64,000 nt of DNA from Ostrinia nubilalis. Its lineage: Eukaryota > Arthropoda > Insecta > Lepidoptera > Crambidae. This document shows positions 21,901 to 33,251 of the stretch, in pieces. Made by a program: the position numbers and the translations under genes. The notes under the pieces are model-generated. The model was not told the DNA's origin. It worked only from the letters and a program-made list of their open reading frames with translations, and made no database searches. The number at the start of each line of letters is the position of its first letter. The first letter of the stretch is position 1. The DNA lies in the NCBI RefSeq assembly GCF_963855985.1, contig NC_087104.1:8432001-8496000 (forward strand), read 5' to 3'.

Positions 21901-24900
21901 CCGACATCCACCACCGGAGCCGGCTAGTTGATACCCGGTACCCCCGCTACAACGAGACCTCGTTCGACGAGCCCCTCCCTCCCATGCACCCCCCCTACGC
22001 GGTGCCCCCCCACCTCATGTACCCCCTGCCCCACGACATCCCCGTCACCGTGACCAGCCAGCTTGTCATGACCCCCTACGGAGTCCCCTACTACTACCCA
22101 GTCCAAGCACCCTATATGATCCCCACACCAGTCTACGCGCCTATAAAACAAGCCACTAACGTACCTATCAACGGATACCCCCCCACTACACAATATAACA
22201 GGTATCCTTCTGTACCCACTGCCCAGCTCATCGAACTCGACTCCCCGTCCGTTTACGAAAACGGCCGCTTTGACAAACACCGGGACGATGACCGAAGTCA
22301 CAGAAGAAGCAGGCAGCCCGAAAGTTCGAGAAGGAATAGCACGTCAAAGTCAGGATTCAGTGACGTGTCGCTCCCTAGTTTACCGCGGTCTGACACTCAA
22401 CCGGCCTTGAGCAAAGCGAGGGAAGACGGGATGGGAACTTACGAGAGCTGGGATTACGTGTTTCGAAATCTTTCGAGCAAAGAGCAGGACGGGGAGACTC
22501 GGAGCCGGTATTCCCCGTCTCTGGATCGGGATTCCCGGACGCTGGACCGGTTAGACCGGGAGGAGAGGCGGGCGAAGTATCAGCCGACCACCCTCGATTT
22601 GGAAGACGGCTTGCAAGCGCTAAACATCGACAGATCCTACGACGAGGACGCGTACCGGACGGCAAAAGTCAACGAGAATTTGATGCGATTGAAACAGGAG
22701 CAGGAGTTGAAGCGAGCTAAGCAGTTAGCTAGAAAGCAGATGGACGAGCGAAAGCCTAAGAAACTGGAGCCTATTAAATCCGACGCGTTGATATCGACTA
22801 AAGTGGCGCCCGACAAAGTCAAACTTTTAAGTAAGAAGGACGTGAAAGATAGGAAGGAGGTGATAAAGCAGCAGAGTTCGATGAACGGGTCGGTGGCAAG
22901 TGTGGAGGCCAAGAAAGTGCGGAAACCAGCCAAGCTCGTCGCGGCCGAGGCCGAGCGGCCCGCGCGTCCCGCCAAGCCACTTGAGAATGGACACAGCAGC
23001 GGACATAGTTCGAAAACGACGCCTGGTGAGTTTATTTTCTGTACTTATTCTTGCGAAATATTCAGTTCAGATTAAGACATGGTTTTGAAACTTGATTCCT
23101 AATTAGAAACCCGCTTGAAAGGATTTTTTTTACTGTTTTGTCTGATTTAATTGGAAATATAATACAAAGGCAGTTGTTTTTCAGCTAGAATATTTTAAAA
23201 AAAATACTACTAAAATACCTTTTTTCTACTTCTTCTTCTGTAGACTGTAGGTAGTAGCTTAAATCTTCGTCTTTGTGAATAATAAATAAATCACAGGTTT
23301 AGACACTACATAATTCGCTATAGTAAATATTTTGATTCGATTAAATGGCATAAGTCAACAATTTTACAAGTAACTTATAAGATGTAGCAAAGCGATAACG
23401 ATCTTAAATCCAAATCGAACGCTTCAAGCACAGATCTTGAGGTATTAAGGCTATCTAGTCCAGTCATTTAAGCTTAAATTAGGTAAGAATCTCGGAATTA
23501 GAGATACCCAGCTGTAAGTCTGTAAATACTTGTATATTGACACCCTAAAAGTTGTCTCAAAACCTACATATGGTAGGGTGTAAGCAACTATAAAATTTTA
23601 AGGTCAAAGGTCACAAAAATCGGTTTTTTGCGCTTTTTTTGGAAATATCTCATTTCCTATGGGTTTTTTGCTATTTGTATTTATTATCAATATTGTAGAA
23701 TACTAAATTCTCTACAAATTTTGTTTAAAAATTTTTTTTATACGGTGAACCGTTTTCGAGATAGAGGGCGGAGAGCGCGCGGTCACTGCATCAAAATCAA
23801 AAATCAAAATCAAAATCTGTCTGTCTGTCTGTCCGTCTGTATGTTCCTTATAGAAACAAAAACTACTCGACGGATTTTAACGAAACTTGGTACAATTATT
23901 CTTCATACACCTGGGCAGGTTATAGTTTACTTAGGAATTCCCACGGGAACAGGAATTAGCGGGAAAATCCTTTTGTATGAAAAATCTAAACCGCTTAAGT
24001 AGACCTGAAGTGATGCAGTGACCGCGCGCTCTCCGCCCTCTATCTCGAAAACGGTTCACCGTATAAAAAAAGTTTTTAAACAAAATTTGTAGAGAATTTA
24101 GTATTCTACAATATTGATAATAAATACAAATAGCAAAAAACCCACAGGAAATGAGATATTTCTAAAAAAAGCGCAAAAAACCGATTTTTGTGACCGTTGA
24201 CCTTGAAATTTAATAGTTGCTTACACCCTACCATATGTAGGTTTTGAGACAACTTTTAGGGTGTCAATATACACGTATTTACAGACTTACAGCTGGGTAT
24301 CTCGAATTCCGAGGTGAACTTACTATAATGACTGGACTAATCCTTATTTCCACAGCACCGCCGCAGGCGAATTACGACCTTAAGGCGCAACTAATAGTGT
24401 CGCTGGACGAGCCCGACGCGCGCCGCTCGCCGCCGCGTCCCGTTGCCAACGGGGACCCCCCTCGCCCCGCCTCAGCCGCGAAGCGCGACAGGTCAGTTAA
24501 TATAAAATCTTAAAATCTTAATACACTTGCTCGCTTCTATGACTAAGTTTCTTCCGCCACTTCTTCTCAGCACCAGCCCATTATGTTGTCCCGAAGTGGT
24601 GATAGGGCAAGCTATTATTTGGGACATGTACAAGTGCCCAGGAAAAGGCCTAAAGATTCAAGATCTGCATGCGTTGGTGTGGTTGAAGCTTAAGTGCTGA
24701 ATAACTATTTGATTTGATGTTTCGAAGAAGTTAGCAGAAGTTCAAAAAATTATAATTTAGATTAGTATTGCACGAAACCAAGTATAATTCGTATCTTCAC
24801 AATCTTATTCAATTAAGCTCGATCGACTTTGCGAGTAGTATATTTGGGCCATAATATGGAATTTACACAGCGCCCTCTAGCCCGTAACTAAGCAAAGCTT

Positions 24901-25350
24901 GTATCACATAGGATCACCGTTATCAGCCAATGCTGATACAATGTGATACAATGAGGGCCGTATTTACACCTCCCTTGTTCTGCATAAAAAACTACTTGGT
25001 AACATTAGCGAGTGACAGCACCTAACAAACTGGTGAGCGTTAAAATGGTTGGTAGCCCATAAGTTATTACATAAGTGCATGATCTCCTTTTTTATTTAGC
25101 GTTTACCTGGGATCTAGTGTTAACATCAAACCCACTCCCTTCCAGGTGGGAATGCTCCACGTGCACCTACCTCAACAAAGACACAGTGGCCGCCTGCGAG
25201 ATGTGCGGTAAGTCCAAGCGAGGGCCTGAGATCCAGCCGCTAACCTCAGGCGGTCGCGAATGCCCCGCCTGCACGCTCGTCAACCGACGGGACGCGAGGG
25301 TTTGCGACGCCTGCGGCACCAGTTTAGACCACTGTCCTACGTATATTTAA
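15955..25350 (+). CDS. tamo: tamozhennic / SPATA2-family protein
   Basis: Seven coding exons join in phase: 15955-16102, 17377-17576, 19154-19333, 20543-20690, 21865-23025, 24356-24491, 25146-25350, giving about 725 aa (723 or fewer if a later ATG at 15961 or 15979 is used). Residues 1 to about 225 match the PUB-like domain of SPATA2/Tamo: YLETDDSPEKLQQKKKLE, QPWRKEYKVIRLYCGYF and LLHAMGYKP parallel human SPATA2. The long exon 5 is Pro/Tyr-rich, then charged and coiled-coil-like (LMRLKQEQELKRAKQLARKQ). The C-terminus has two RanBP2-type zinc fingers, WECSTCTYLNKDTVAACEMC and CPACTLVNRRDARVCDAC, the second lacking the usual Trp. Drosophila Tamo controls nuclear import of the NF-kB protein Dorsal; vertebrate SPATA2 bridges CYLD and HOIP. 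The acceptor at 15934 implies an upstream untranslated exon. Introns 1-4 hold broken copies of the neighbouring exons. Confidence 0.88.
16272..16949 (+). pseudogene. tamo: four extra partial copies of tamo coding exon 1
   Basis: Copies end at 16347, 16492, 16804 and 16949, each still followed by the donor GTGAGG. All keep the part coding for AHYSYL(E/Q)TDDSPEKLQQKK. Copies 3-5 have lost about 38 nt that encode ALRERLPALWRR, which shifts the frame; copy 2 lacks the start altogether. Only the copy at 15955-16102 is intact. None of the extra copies has a good splice acceptor. Confidence 0.85.
16528..16680. repeat. hairpin MITE inside the exon 1 array (also at about 16140-16268)
   Basis: TGTATGAACTGCTAGGGAGC pairs with GCTCCCTAGAAGTTCATACA, and the outer parts TTTAGTGTCAC and GTGACACTAAA also pair. 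A shortened copy lies between exon copies 1 and 2 at about 16140-16268, so the hairpin was duplicated together with the exon. Confidence 0.75.
17676..17829. mobile_element. hAT-type MITE in tamo intron 2
   Basis: 154 bp, starts CAGGCCCC and ends GGCCCTG, flanked by a perfect 8-bp duplication TTAACGTG (17668-17675 and 17830-17837). The matching place in the downstream duplicate (about 18176) has no insertion. Confidence 0.85.
17950..18290 (+). pseudogene. tamo: duplicate of the 3' half of tamo exon 2 and its intron flank
   Basis: 17950-18057 repeats the exon 2 part coding for LPEFSAYRAGLGW through KEYKVIR almost exactly and keeps the GTGAGT donor. The next 230 bp repeat the intron after exon 2. 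The first half of the exon and its acceptor are missing. Confidence 0.85.
18777..18914. repeat. inverted repeat with an internal 20-bp palindrome
   Basis: GCTTCAACCACACCAAC near 18777 mirrors GTTGGTGTGGTTGAAGC near 18897. Inside is GACAGGTCGCGCGACCTGTC, a perfect palindrome, near 18831. The GTTGGTGTGGTTGAAGCTT end recurs at about 24674 in intron 6. Confidence 0.7.
19381..19922 (+). pseudogene. tamo: four extra partial copies of tamo exon 3 in tandem
   Basis: Copies end at 19482, 19632, 19780 and 19922, with a period near 148 bp. Each repeats the second half of exon 3 (LALDAPICPDMVAAISRDA) and the donor GT(T/C)AGT. They lack the first 20 or so codons (YCGYFKHEVEANMVGAETLL). Copies 2-4 keep the frame. 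Copy 5 has a 5-nt loss after ATCTGC and a GCGTAG stop. Confidence 0.88.
20030..20165 (+). mobile_element. degenerate RTE 3'-coding fragment in tamo intron 3
   Basis: Corresponds to the region coding for SLRDRIRNEEIRRRTK … WAGHIAR in the better copies at 31313 and 45148, but broken by frameshifts and stops (GATCAGAAATTAGGAGATCC, ACAGCTCGTAAAAATG). Confidence 0.5.
20196..20489. mobile_element. hAT MITE (294 bp) in tamo intron 3
   Basis: Inverted ends CAGTGTTTTTCAACCTGTGG and GGTTGAAAATCACTG, with a perfect 8-bp target duplication CACTAGAG at 20188-20195 and 20490-20497. It carries the GGGTCGCGACCCC motif. It sits about 50 bp before the exon 4 acceptor. Confidence 0.92.
20734..20925. mobile_element. 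hAT MITE (192 bp) in tamo intron 4
   Basis: Inverted ends CAGGTGTGGCCAACC and GTTGGCCACCCCTG, with a perfect 8-bp target duplication GTATAGAT at 20726-20733 and 20926-20933. Inserted about 40 bp after the exon 4 donor. Confidence 0.92.
21045..21242. repeat. 198-bp hairpin MITE
   Basis: Two arms of about 80 bp are near-perfect inverted repeats (GGTCTGTGAGCACGTAGAAT against ATTCTACGTGCTCACAGACC). A small GC-rich loop is centred near 21145. It lies directly before the second copy of exon 4. Confidence 0.88.
21252..21400 (+). pseudogene. tamo: second copy of tamo exon 4
   Basis: Nearly identical to 20543-20690, with the GTATGA donor kept. At its 5' end ATTATGTCT has become ATTGTCT (2 nt shorter), and the alanine run is one codon longer. 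Splicing from exon 3 to the AG at 21250-21251 would shift the frame, so it is probably not used in place of the first copy. Confidence 0.75.
23456..24339. mobile_element. foldback element (about 884 bp) in tamo intron 5
   Basis: Starts TAGTCCAGTCATT and ends AATGACTGGACTA. The arms of about 330 bp are long inverted repeats, for example CCTACATATGGTAGGGTGTA near 23563 against TACACCCTACCATATGTAGG. The centre has TCTGTCTGTCTGTC. The right end is only about 15 bp from the exon 6 acceptor. Confidence 0.88.
24530..24650 (+). repeat. dispersed repeat shared with 56290-56450
   Basis: GCCACTTCTTCTCAGCACCA … TTGTCCCGAAGTGGTGATAGGG matches, in reverse orientation, GCTGCTTCTTCTCAGCAATGG … TTGTCCCGAAGAAGTGGTAGGG at 56340-56430. 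Confidence 0.6.
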
Positions 25351-28300
25351 ACGGTTAAGGGCGCTTTTCGCTTGGAAATTACGATTGTGTTTTGTTTTCA
25401 TTCGATGGAGGAAAGTAAACGACGATTGTCTTTTGTTTTGATCGGTGTAAAGAAACGCACATTACGCACATATTGCAGCAGGCTGTCACAGATTGTACAG
25501 TAACAGTAGCATACATTTTGACAAGGAAACACGAAGAAAAAATAATAAAATGAAAACAAACTGAGCAGTGCTACTCTGTGCGACTTGGTGCCACTTTTGA
25601 CCCTTCTTATTTTTGCATTAATAATAGGCACTTAAAGGTTACAAGCTTACAAGACAGATATGTATCATCCTAGATTGCTTCCCACTTAACATCAGGTGCG
25701 ATTGTGGTCAAATACCTGCCTTGTTATGCATAGAAAATCCTACTACTGCTTCGGAACAGTACTATCGCATCATGCATTTTTGAGCATTTAATAATAAAAT
25801 CCAATTTCCAATAATAACATTTAATCCAATACCAATCTGTTCTTTCCAAGCGAAATTGTGTAATTCTCAGCGATAGGCCTAGGTGCGTTCTTATGATCGG
25901 AAAGTTTGTATCGGGTTGCCAACTTATGTCTAATCATTTTAGTATTTATTTTAATAGATTAGGTTTTGTAAGTTTCTTTAGCACAAACTACGATTGCCAA
26001 TTTTTTAACGAGGAATGTTACGTTCTGAAACGAGATTTGTGTTTATTTTCGTAATTATTTTTGGCAATACAACATAATTATTTCTTGCAGGAAGTAATAA
26101 GATCAGCTGTAATGTTACTTTTCTATTACCTTCTGCTAAGAAAATGTTATAGTAAACATGTATTGTTAAACGGTATTATAAGCTAAATGTTAAATTCATG
26201 TTTCCTAAATATAATACGGATACCTATCATTAAGTTTGGCGTTCTAATATATTTTGACAGATGGCTTATTTACATGCTTGTTTAGCATATAAATTAACGT
26301 AATTATAATCTACGTGAGAGTATACTAAAAATATAAACAAAATTCAATTCTTATATGTATATTTCAAAATTGGTAACGATTGGAAATGATGTTAAAAACG
26401 TATGTGTACAACATACATATTATTATACCTATTTAAAATTAATGTTAAGTTTATAAATCTAATGCTACATAATTTATTATCGTTTCACAAAAAATAAAAC
26501 GAGATTGTAATTTTGTATCGGATTATTTAAAGCATCAAGCTTGTTTAATCGACATTCCTCATATTGCTCATCATTTCGAAAAACGATTCGACTAATGATC
26601 ATTCTGTGTTTGAAACAATAATTATATTGTTTAAAAAATGCATATCACACAAGTGATATTGATGTTTGAATATAAAATATCTTAAATGTCGTTCGGTGTT
26701 GTTGAACTCAAAATAGAACTATTTCTTTCAAATACAGTTTGTCATTCAAATACAGTATTCGATTGCGGATTGTTAAAATTATAAATAATCAGTTATAATT
26801 AAATTATAAAAGTTACGTATTTTTAATAAAGTACAGACGAGAGGCACAGTGGTTTAGAAATGGGATAAAATATGCAAAAAAAGATTCTCTAAGAAATTAA
26901 AAAATGCAATGTATCTATTAGATTCAATTGTATTGTGCAAAGGCCACACAAAAAGTTCTTTTTATAACTGGGAAAAAATGTATTTACTTCGATTAAATAT
27001 AATTTTGTTTGGTGCAATTTAGATCAATTTCACAAGAGGCAAAAACTGTAGAGGCGAATATTATGTATATTGTATTTCCGCCATTTATTTCGTTTCTGAA
27101 CCACTGCGAGTTAGCTCCTGATAAGATAATTTTACAGATTTTTGATGTCTCGCAGAATCCATCGGGGCTTCTTGGTATTATCTGTTATTGTTTTCGTTTT
27201 GAGTTGTCCGTTTTTCCTAAAGTGATATATGCCATGATGTTTTCAGAGATCGAAATACGTTTACGTAGTGATCAATTTCGTTAACATAGTGATAACGTGG
27301 CTATAAACTAATTTGTGTCGTCTTCAACATAAAAAGAACTTGTGACGCAGTACAGGACTACAAGTATGTATCTAGTAACTCATATTGAGCCAAAAGGAGT
27401 CTAGTTCTTCGTCGACAATGCATAAACAAATAATTGTTAAAATCATAATAGATTCATATTGTTTATAGGTTGCTATTAACTTATTTGTGCTGTGTACTGT
27501 GGGGAACATTTTGTATTTATTTTTATACAGACCGTCATTATTTTTGTTCGCGACTGTCGTTTCGCCACACAGGGTAACCTAACATGGGCGCGCGGCTATT
27601 GTTAATTCGGATAGATATTTATTTATGTATTATATTGTATGGCCACGAAAGAGGGCGTGCGAGTTGAAATTATCTCGAAATTATATTATAAATAAATAGT
27701 GTTCGTTTATTCGCCTTCTAAAATGCTTTAATGTTAGTTGAAAAAAATAGATAACGCTTTTATTTTTGTTTTCTTTTTTGATAAATTATTGATCTGTGTA
27801 TATAATTGTTAGTGTTTGTAAATAGTAGATATTAAATATATTTATTTAGACAACGCAGTTTGTGATTTTTAACTTATGTTGGGATGAATAAACGTTTAAA
27901 ATCATAAATTAATCAATAGTTACGAGGACATCAATAAAGGTGCAATTGTTGAACATTGTATGTAATTTTATAATCACAGTTTACGACGATGTGCACAGTG
28001 TATTATAAAGTATCGAGGATAGTACACGGAGAGTCAAGTAGCGTTAGGCAGTAAATAAAGCACTGAGGACGTGTATTTTTCTATTTACGAAAAGTAGATT
28101 TCTCATACAAACCAGTTTGTAAAACAAGTTGTGCTTCACATTAAGTTGCCTTTAGTTGATTCGAGAAGACTTAAATTATTGTAAAGCAAAAATTATAATA
28201 GATAAACAGATAGGAGAAATTATGTCCCTTATATTAATAAAAAATAAATAATACTGTTTTTCAATTTGGATTTTCATTTCGTTGTACTTCAAAACCTTCC

Positions 28301-28500
28301 ACGCGCAGGTACGTTTAAAATTGCTTATTATTTCTGAGTCGGGACGCTGGATCGATTGTAAATTGGTAATCGAGCAGAGAAATAGATCGATTATTATTTA
28401 CTCGAACCTTACGCTCGTGCCTTACGTTTTGCCTACGAGCAGCTAAACGTACATTACCTAACAAACTCGCCATAAGTTACTCTATCTATACTTAAACAGA
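25351..28500. other. probable long 3' UTR of tamo and intergenic DNA
   Basis: About 3.1 kb of AT-rich sequence with several AATAAA signals (for example near 25794, 26490 and 27690), no supported ORF and few recognisable repeats. The low transposon load next to a repeat-rich gene suggests transcribed 3' UTR for at least part of it. Confidence 0.4.
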
Positions 28501-28595
28501 ATCTTAAAAGAAAGGCGTCGAGATGAGATGTGATTTTTTTTCCTACAAATTAATTACGAAGAAGATTAATATTACGATACATATCACAAAGTTTC

Positions 28596-29643
28596 TTAAA
28601 TAGTCAGTCTGGTTATCGTGAGTTTTCTATGTCCGGAGTTGGAATTGGAATTTTCCTTGTGATCATGGATACGCTTGATGACTTTTGGAATGAGTCCGCT
28701 ACTGGAACCGCCCTGCTTGTCGTGACTGTGAGCAAGAACTTTTCCAAGTAGCCCGGGGCTGTCGTGGCTGTTGTGGTCATCGTTGCCTGAAAAAATAAGA
28801 GAAATAATTTAAAGCACTGTGAAAAAAAAGCATTGCAAATTTTTGACGAAGTAGTTGTATCCCCGCAATGATAAAAGTGGACAATTTTTTTTTATGTGAC
28901 AGGAGGCAAACGAGCAGACGGATCACCTGATGGTAAGTGATTACCGTCGCCCATACAAATGGGAAAGAATATTAGCAATTTTCATCCCCTCCGGTGTCAC
29001 GGGTGACAATTGAACATAAAAGCTGTGATATAAGGTCCAGTTGTCCCCTCTGCTTTGGCACGAATCAGAAGGGAACAGTTGGGAAATGTGTAACCCGGTC
29101 GACAACTGGAAAGATAATTCCCAATTGTCGACCGGTAGAGGAGACAACTTAGAATAATTGGTTTATCTCGTCGAACAGGGTTTTGCTTGATATGGTTAAT
29201 GAGTGGAAAGTGAACAGTTACCAACCTGGTGCGGCCAACGCCACAGCTACTAGCGCCATTGCGATAATCTGAAATAAAATAAAAATAATTATAATTATAG
29301 GTATATCTCTAGTTTGAAGCGACAATAGCCCAAAGTTGTCGGTGTCGTCGAGTCCGAATCTAGTGGTCGCTGGGTTATTGTAATTGTGGTGATCGTGTGG
29401 ATTTCATCACGGATTTCGATTTTTATAGGCGCGGCTTTTACCGCATGTCCCGTGTGCGTATTCCACGCAGAATCTTGTATGAAGAGAGTAGATACGTAAA
29501 TAGATAAAATGCTTTTGAAAAAAAAAAATAGTTAACCGGAACCGAGAAAAAATAGACAATGAAAAATTAAAAAAAACGGCAATTGAGGTCTTAAGAAAAG
29601 GTTATAAAAAATGGATCCTTACCAGAACCTGGACCTTGGCCAT
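28596..29643 (-). CDS. secreted His-rich family member 1 (84 aa)
   Basis: Minus-strand exons 29643-29623 (21 nt), 29268-29226 (43 nt) and 28786-28596 (191 nt) join in phase. Exons 1 and 2 encode a signal peptide (MAKVQVL then [15 protein letters not shown]). The mature part starts NDDHNSHDSPGLLGKVLAHS and is hydrophilic, with His and Ser/Asn stretches (HDHKENSNSNSGHRK). The three downstream paralogues have the same exon plan. Its third exon is the shortest and has only one clear GLLGKVLAHSH repeat. The poly(A) position that reads TTTATT (minus AATAAA) in the paralogues is a T run here. Function unknown. Confidence 0.78.
28865..29215. repeat. dispersed repeat in intron 2 of His-rich gene 1
   Basis: Begins with GGAGGCAAACGAGCAGACGG and CACCTGATGGTAAGTGATTA, a sequence widespread in moth genomes. 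It also has inverted motifs (CCGGTCGACAACTGG against CCAATTGTCGACCGG near 29095-29140). Confidence 0.65.
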
Positions 29644-29714
29644 ATTAAAATCCTAATGTTGTCTTTACACTTTACACAATCCCACACACTGTGGGATAAT
29701 TTTGATAAGCACGG

Positions 29715-29722
29715 CTTTTATA
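29715..29722 (-). promoter_or_regulatory. TATA box of His-rich gene 1
   Basis: TATAAAAG on the minus strand, 72 bp upstream of the ATG; the context CACC-TATAAAAG-CCGTG matches the paralogues. Confidence 0.75.
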
Positions 29723-30069
29723 GGTGGTAGCTAAGGTCCTAAGGTACGGAAGACTTCTTAACATGTCGCGGTCATTTGAGAAAATATGGGATTCTCTAAA
29801 TGGCTAGACATAATTTAAGTAGCTGATAATAATTTTCATCATGAAATTGCTATGTTAAAAGAAAAGTGGTCGCACGAAATTTTGAAAAAGAACTAATGTT
29901 TCAATTAACTCGATCTCCCCATTTCTAAATGAATGAATAAAAGAAATAAAATCTGGTTGCATTCAATTACCAAAAGAGATGACCAAAAAATCTCCAGAAT
30001 AGCCAGAAACATAGCAAGTTTCATGTAATCCTTTATGAAATAGTAACTATGACATTATCAGATCTTTTG

Positions 30070-30290
30070 AAAATGTGTGATTTCATATTGTACTGCAACC
30101 TTGTACGTTGAACTTATGTTTTTTATGCAGAGCAATGCTGAACTGGTTTGATTTTGAACTTTGTACTTACTCGAGTTAAGTTTACAAGCGATTATGAGTC
30201 TTCTACAATTCGATTTAAAAAGTATTCAATACCTACATCATATCAAATGGTTCTGGGTTCTAGTGTTGACTACTCAATAGTACTGTTTAA
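30070..30290. repeat. conserved upstream block, His-rich gene 1
   Basis: TGTGATTTCATATTGTACTG … GCTGAACTGGTTTGATTTTG … ATCAAATGGTTCTGG. Related blocks occur at 39180-39420, 44690-44810 and 50695-50795, one upstream of each paralogue. Confidence 0.7.
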
Positions 30291-30453
30291 AAACAATGTT
30301 CTGGGTGCGGTTCTATCAAAACCTACCTCCCGACCATAGGTACTATTTATAAGACAATCATAAAAGAAAAACGTCGAGGTTAGATGTATTATTATTTTAT
30401 TTAGTACAAAATTAATAATTAAATAGTATTTACCACATTAAGAATCAAACATT

Positions 30454-31748
30454 TTAAACAGTGGATTGGTTATCGTGATTCTTGGACGTGGACATTGGTG
30501 CGTGCACTCTGCGATTGGAAATTTTGGAATCACTGTGTTTGTGATCACCGACATGTTTGAGGACCTTTGCTACAGGTCCGTCACCAGCACCGCCGTGTTC
30601 ATGAATGTGAGAAAGAACTTTTCCAACAGGCCCGTTTCTGGCACCGCCGTTTTCGTGATTGTGAGAAAGAACTTTCCCAAGATGTCCGTTACTGACACCA
30701 CCGTGTTCGTGACTATGAGCAAGAACTTTTTCAAGAAATCCGGGGCTGTCGTGGCTCTTGTGGTCATCATCATCTGAAAAATAGATAGAGAATAATGAAA
30801 AAGTAAATAGGTAGCCCATTTTTCACTGGCTGTATCTCCGCAATCACCCTCTAGTGGCAGTAATACATGGTAGTACCTAGTCCGGCGGTTGTTAGTTCGG
30901 TTGACCTAAAGTAAATCCTTAAATTAGCTATAAACTATAGCAAAGTTAGCTGTACACAGTATAGAAACGCTTAAGATTTAAAAAAAAACTGAAAATGAAG
31001 CAACATTTTCGCACTCTAGCAGCACGGTTTTCAGGGTTGCACATTTTGGGTATTTAAATTAAAGATCTACCCTTTACTCTGAAGGGGCTAAGCAACACAA
31101 AAAAAACTTAGATTAGTACATGCGCGTTTTTTATTGAATTCGATTTTGGTCAAATAAATAGTAACATGTACAAAAAGGTACCAACCAGGGGCGGCTAACG
31201 CCACAGCCACCAGCGCCATTGCAATAATCTGAAATGAACAGTCATAACAATTTTATCTCTAAATTAACTATTAAATCTTAATACATAGATTCGGATGGAC
31301 ACGGATACATAGATGGAGCGGGCCATGCTTGGAGTTTCCCTGCGTGATCGAATCAGAAATGAGGAGATCCGCAGGAGAACCAAAGTGATCGACATAGCTC
31401 GCAGAATTGCTAAAATTAAGTGGCAGTGGGCGGGGCACATAGCTCGTAGAGACGATGGCCGTTGGGGCAGAAAAGTTCTCGAGTGGCGACCACGGGCTGG
31501 AAGACGCAGCGTGGGCAGGCCTCCTACTAGGTGGACCGACGATCTGGTAAAGGTCGCGGGAAGAGCCTGGATGCGGGCAGCGCAGGACCGTGCATTGTGG
31601 AAAACCTTGGAGGAGGCCTTTGTCCAGCAGTGGACGTCATTTGGCTGAAACGAACGAAAGAACGAACATATTCAGTAGTCTTGTAGGATTTATGTAATTT
31701 GTTATAATAAAAAAAAAGTAACTAGGTCCTTACCAGAAACTTGACCAT
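30454..31748 (-). CDS. secreted His-rich family member 2 (125 aa)
   Basis: Minus-strand exons 31748-31734 (15 nt), 31228-31186 (43 nt) and 30773-30454 (320 nt). Signal peptide MVKFL then [15 protein letters not shown]. The mature part has four imperfect repeats of about 18 residues with the theme GKVLSHxHEHGG(A/V)xNG: FLEKVLAHSHEHGGVSNG, HLGKVLSHNHENGGARNG, PVGKVLSHIHEHGGAGDG and PVAKVLKHVGDHKH. Regular His spacing suggests metal binding or a pH-sensitive surface, but that is inference. Intron 1 carries an RTE fragment on the opposite strand. A TTTATT (AATAAA on the minus strand) lies at 30396-30401. Confidence 0.82.
31313..31665 (+). mobile_element. RTE-type retrotransposon 3' fragment
   Basis: Open frame for the C-terminal tail of a Lepidopteran endonuclease/reverse transcriptase (GVSLRDRIRNEEIRRR, WQWAGHIARRDDGRWGRKV, VGRPPTRWTDDLVKVAGR, FVQQWTSFG). 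It ends in a (GAAC)n-like 3' tail (gaaacgaacgaaagaacgaa). Inserted in intron 1 of His-rich gene 2. Confidence 0.9.
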
Positions 31749-31805
31749 ATTATAATCTATTGTTGTCTTTACTCAAGAACTGTAGGATAATTTTGACGGG
31801 CACGA

Positions 31806-31813
31806 CTTATATA
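31806..31813 (-). promoter_or_regulatory. TATA box of His-rich gene 2
   Basis: TATATAAG on the minus strand within CCACCTATATAAGTCGTG, 58 bp upstream of the ATG. Confidence 0.78.
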
Positions 31814-31924
31814 GGTGGTGGATTACCCTTCTCAATCTGAATTTTCTCATCAACTCGTTTTTTGTATATTAGTTGCCTATGTTGCGGTCATTTAAGAAAA
31901 GATCAGATTCTGTAAATCGAGCGT

Positions 31925-32110
31925 TTTTATCATAAAATTGCTACACGGCTCTACACTATTACAATGGATGCTAAATATCCGAAAAACTTGAAAAAACTGA
32001 TACTTTTTTCAATTTTAACCGCCTCAATTGTCTGGTGGTAAGAACTTAAGAAGACCACTTGCTTCAGACTCAGGGATCTCGGCTTTGTTTCCCAGTGGGG
32101 GCAAAATCGG
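31925..32110. repeat. repeat shared with 41140-41310
   Basis: AAATTGCTACACGGCTCTAC … CCTCAATTGTCTGGTGGTAA … CCCAGTGGGGGCAAAAT appears nearly unchanged at 41140-41310. Confidence 0.8.
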
Positions 32111-32509
32111 TTGGTGGTAGGGCTTGTTCTAAGTCCGCCTGGCTCTACTATCCATCTCACCTTAGTCGATCGATCACTATAGTTACTATGACTATACTCT
32201 GATTTTTAATTCGACGGAATTTTGACATTTCAGAAGTGTTGTCAACATTGAAACATTCCCACTAAGAATGGAGAGCATTTTTACAAATTAAAAAATAATC
32301 CTTTCTTGAATTTAAGGTTTCACTTGAAAAACTAAGGCTTAAAAATGTACTGATCCTTTCAAAATGGTCATTTGAATTTTTATTATCATATTTTTGAAGT
32401 TACAAAAAAAATTGGGAAATTATTTTTCTATTACTGGACTCCCTGGCCAATAATCCATGGGTTACAAACCTTTTTTATGAAAATCCTTTTGTTAATAAAA
32501 TTTAGCTTA

Positions 32510-33251
32510 TAGCCTGACCAGGAACATAAAAACCCTCGCCATGTTGCGGAAAACTAATGGTACTAATTTCTTTTAATGGCAACAGTAACTGAAAACTTCA
32601 TTGACATGTCACCTTGCATGTCAGTCTATTGCTGTCAAAGTGTAAACAAACTTTATTTTAAATGTGCGCAATTGATTTTGTGAATGATATTGCTAAAATA
32701 TTTTTATAGTCGTGAAAGAAAAGTGGTTCACAATGTGTTAAAGTATTTGTCGAAGAGAAATACCAAGGGTTCGGACAATATTTTCATTGAATAATGTTTC
32801 CAACAAAGGTTGTCAAATTGACTGACATGTTTATCGTATAGTACAGTCCACTATGAAAATTAGCTGTGGTTTGTTTCAACTACCTATTTTAAAGTTTTTT
32901 GTCACTTTCTAAGTGTTGAATTTTATGGAATTGGGAAAGAAGTACCGAGTTTGAAGCGTTCATGAGCAGACATTGCAGTTGAATATTCAAGTTCTGAATT
33001 GATTATTGATGAATAATAAAATAAATCCTACTAGCTCGATTGATGGTTTCATTTAATTTATTTAAACCAGGTTACCTATAATAATATTTTTTCGTTAATT
33101 TATGAAAATATCAAATTAGCCCGTAATCCTGAATCCTGATACATAAAGTTAGCCTATTAATTTAACACAGGTACGACTGTACTCAGTGTTGCACTATCAA
33201 ATGCAATTGACGCGCCTCTATGCCAGGGTTTTTATGTTCCTGGTCAGGCTA
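32510..33251. mobile_element. TA-target MITE copy 2 (742 bp)
   Basis: Same inverted ends and inner sequence as 7381-9573 without the nested foldback; TA on both sides. Confidence 0.92.

Noticed and set aside
21924..22975. Minus-strand open frames of 96-125 codons
   Set aside because: Antisense shadows of the GC-rich tamo exon 5.
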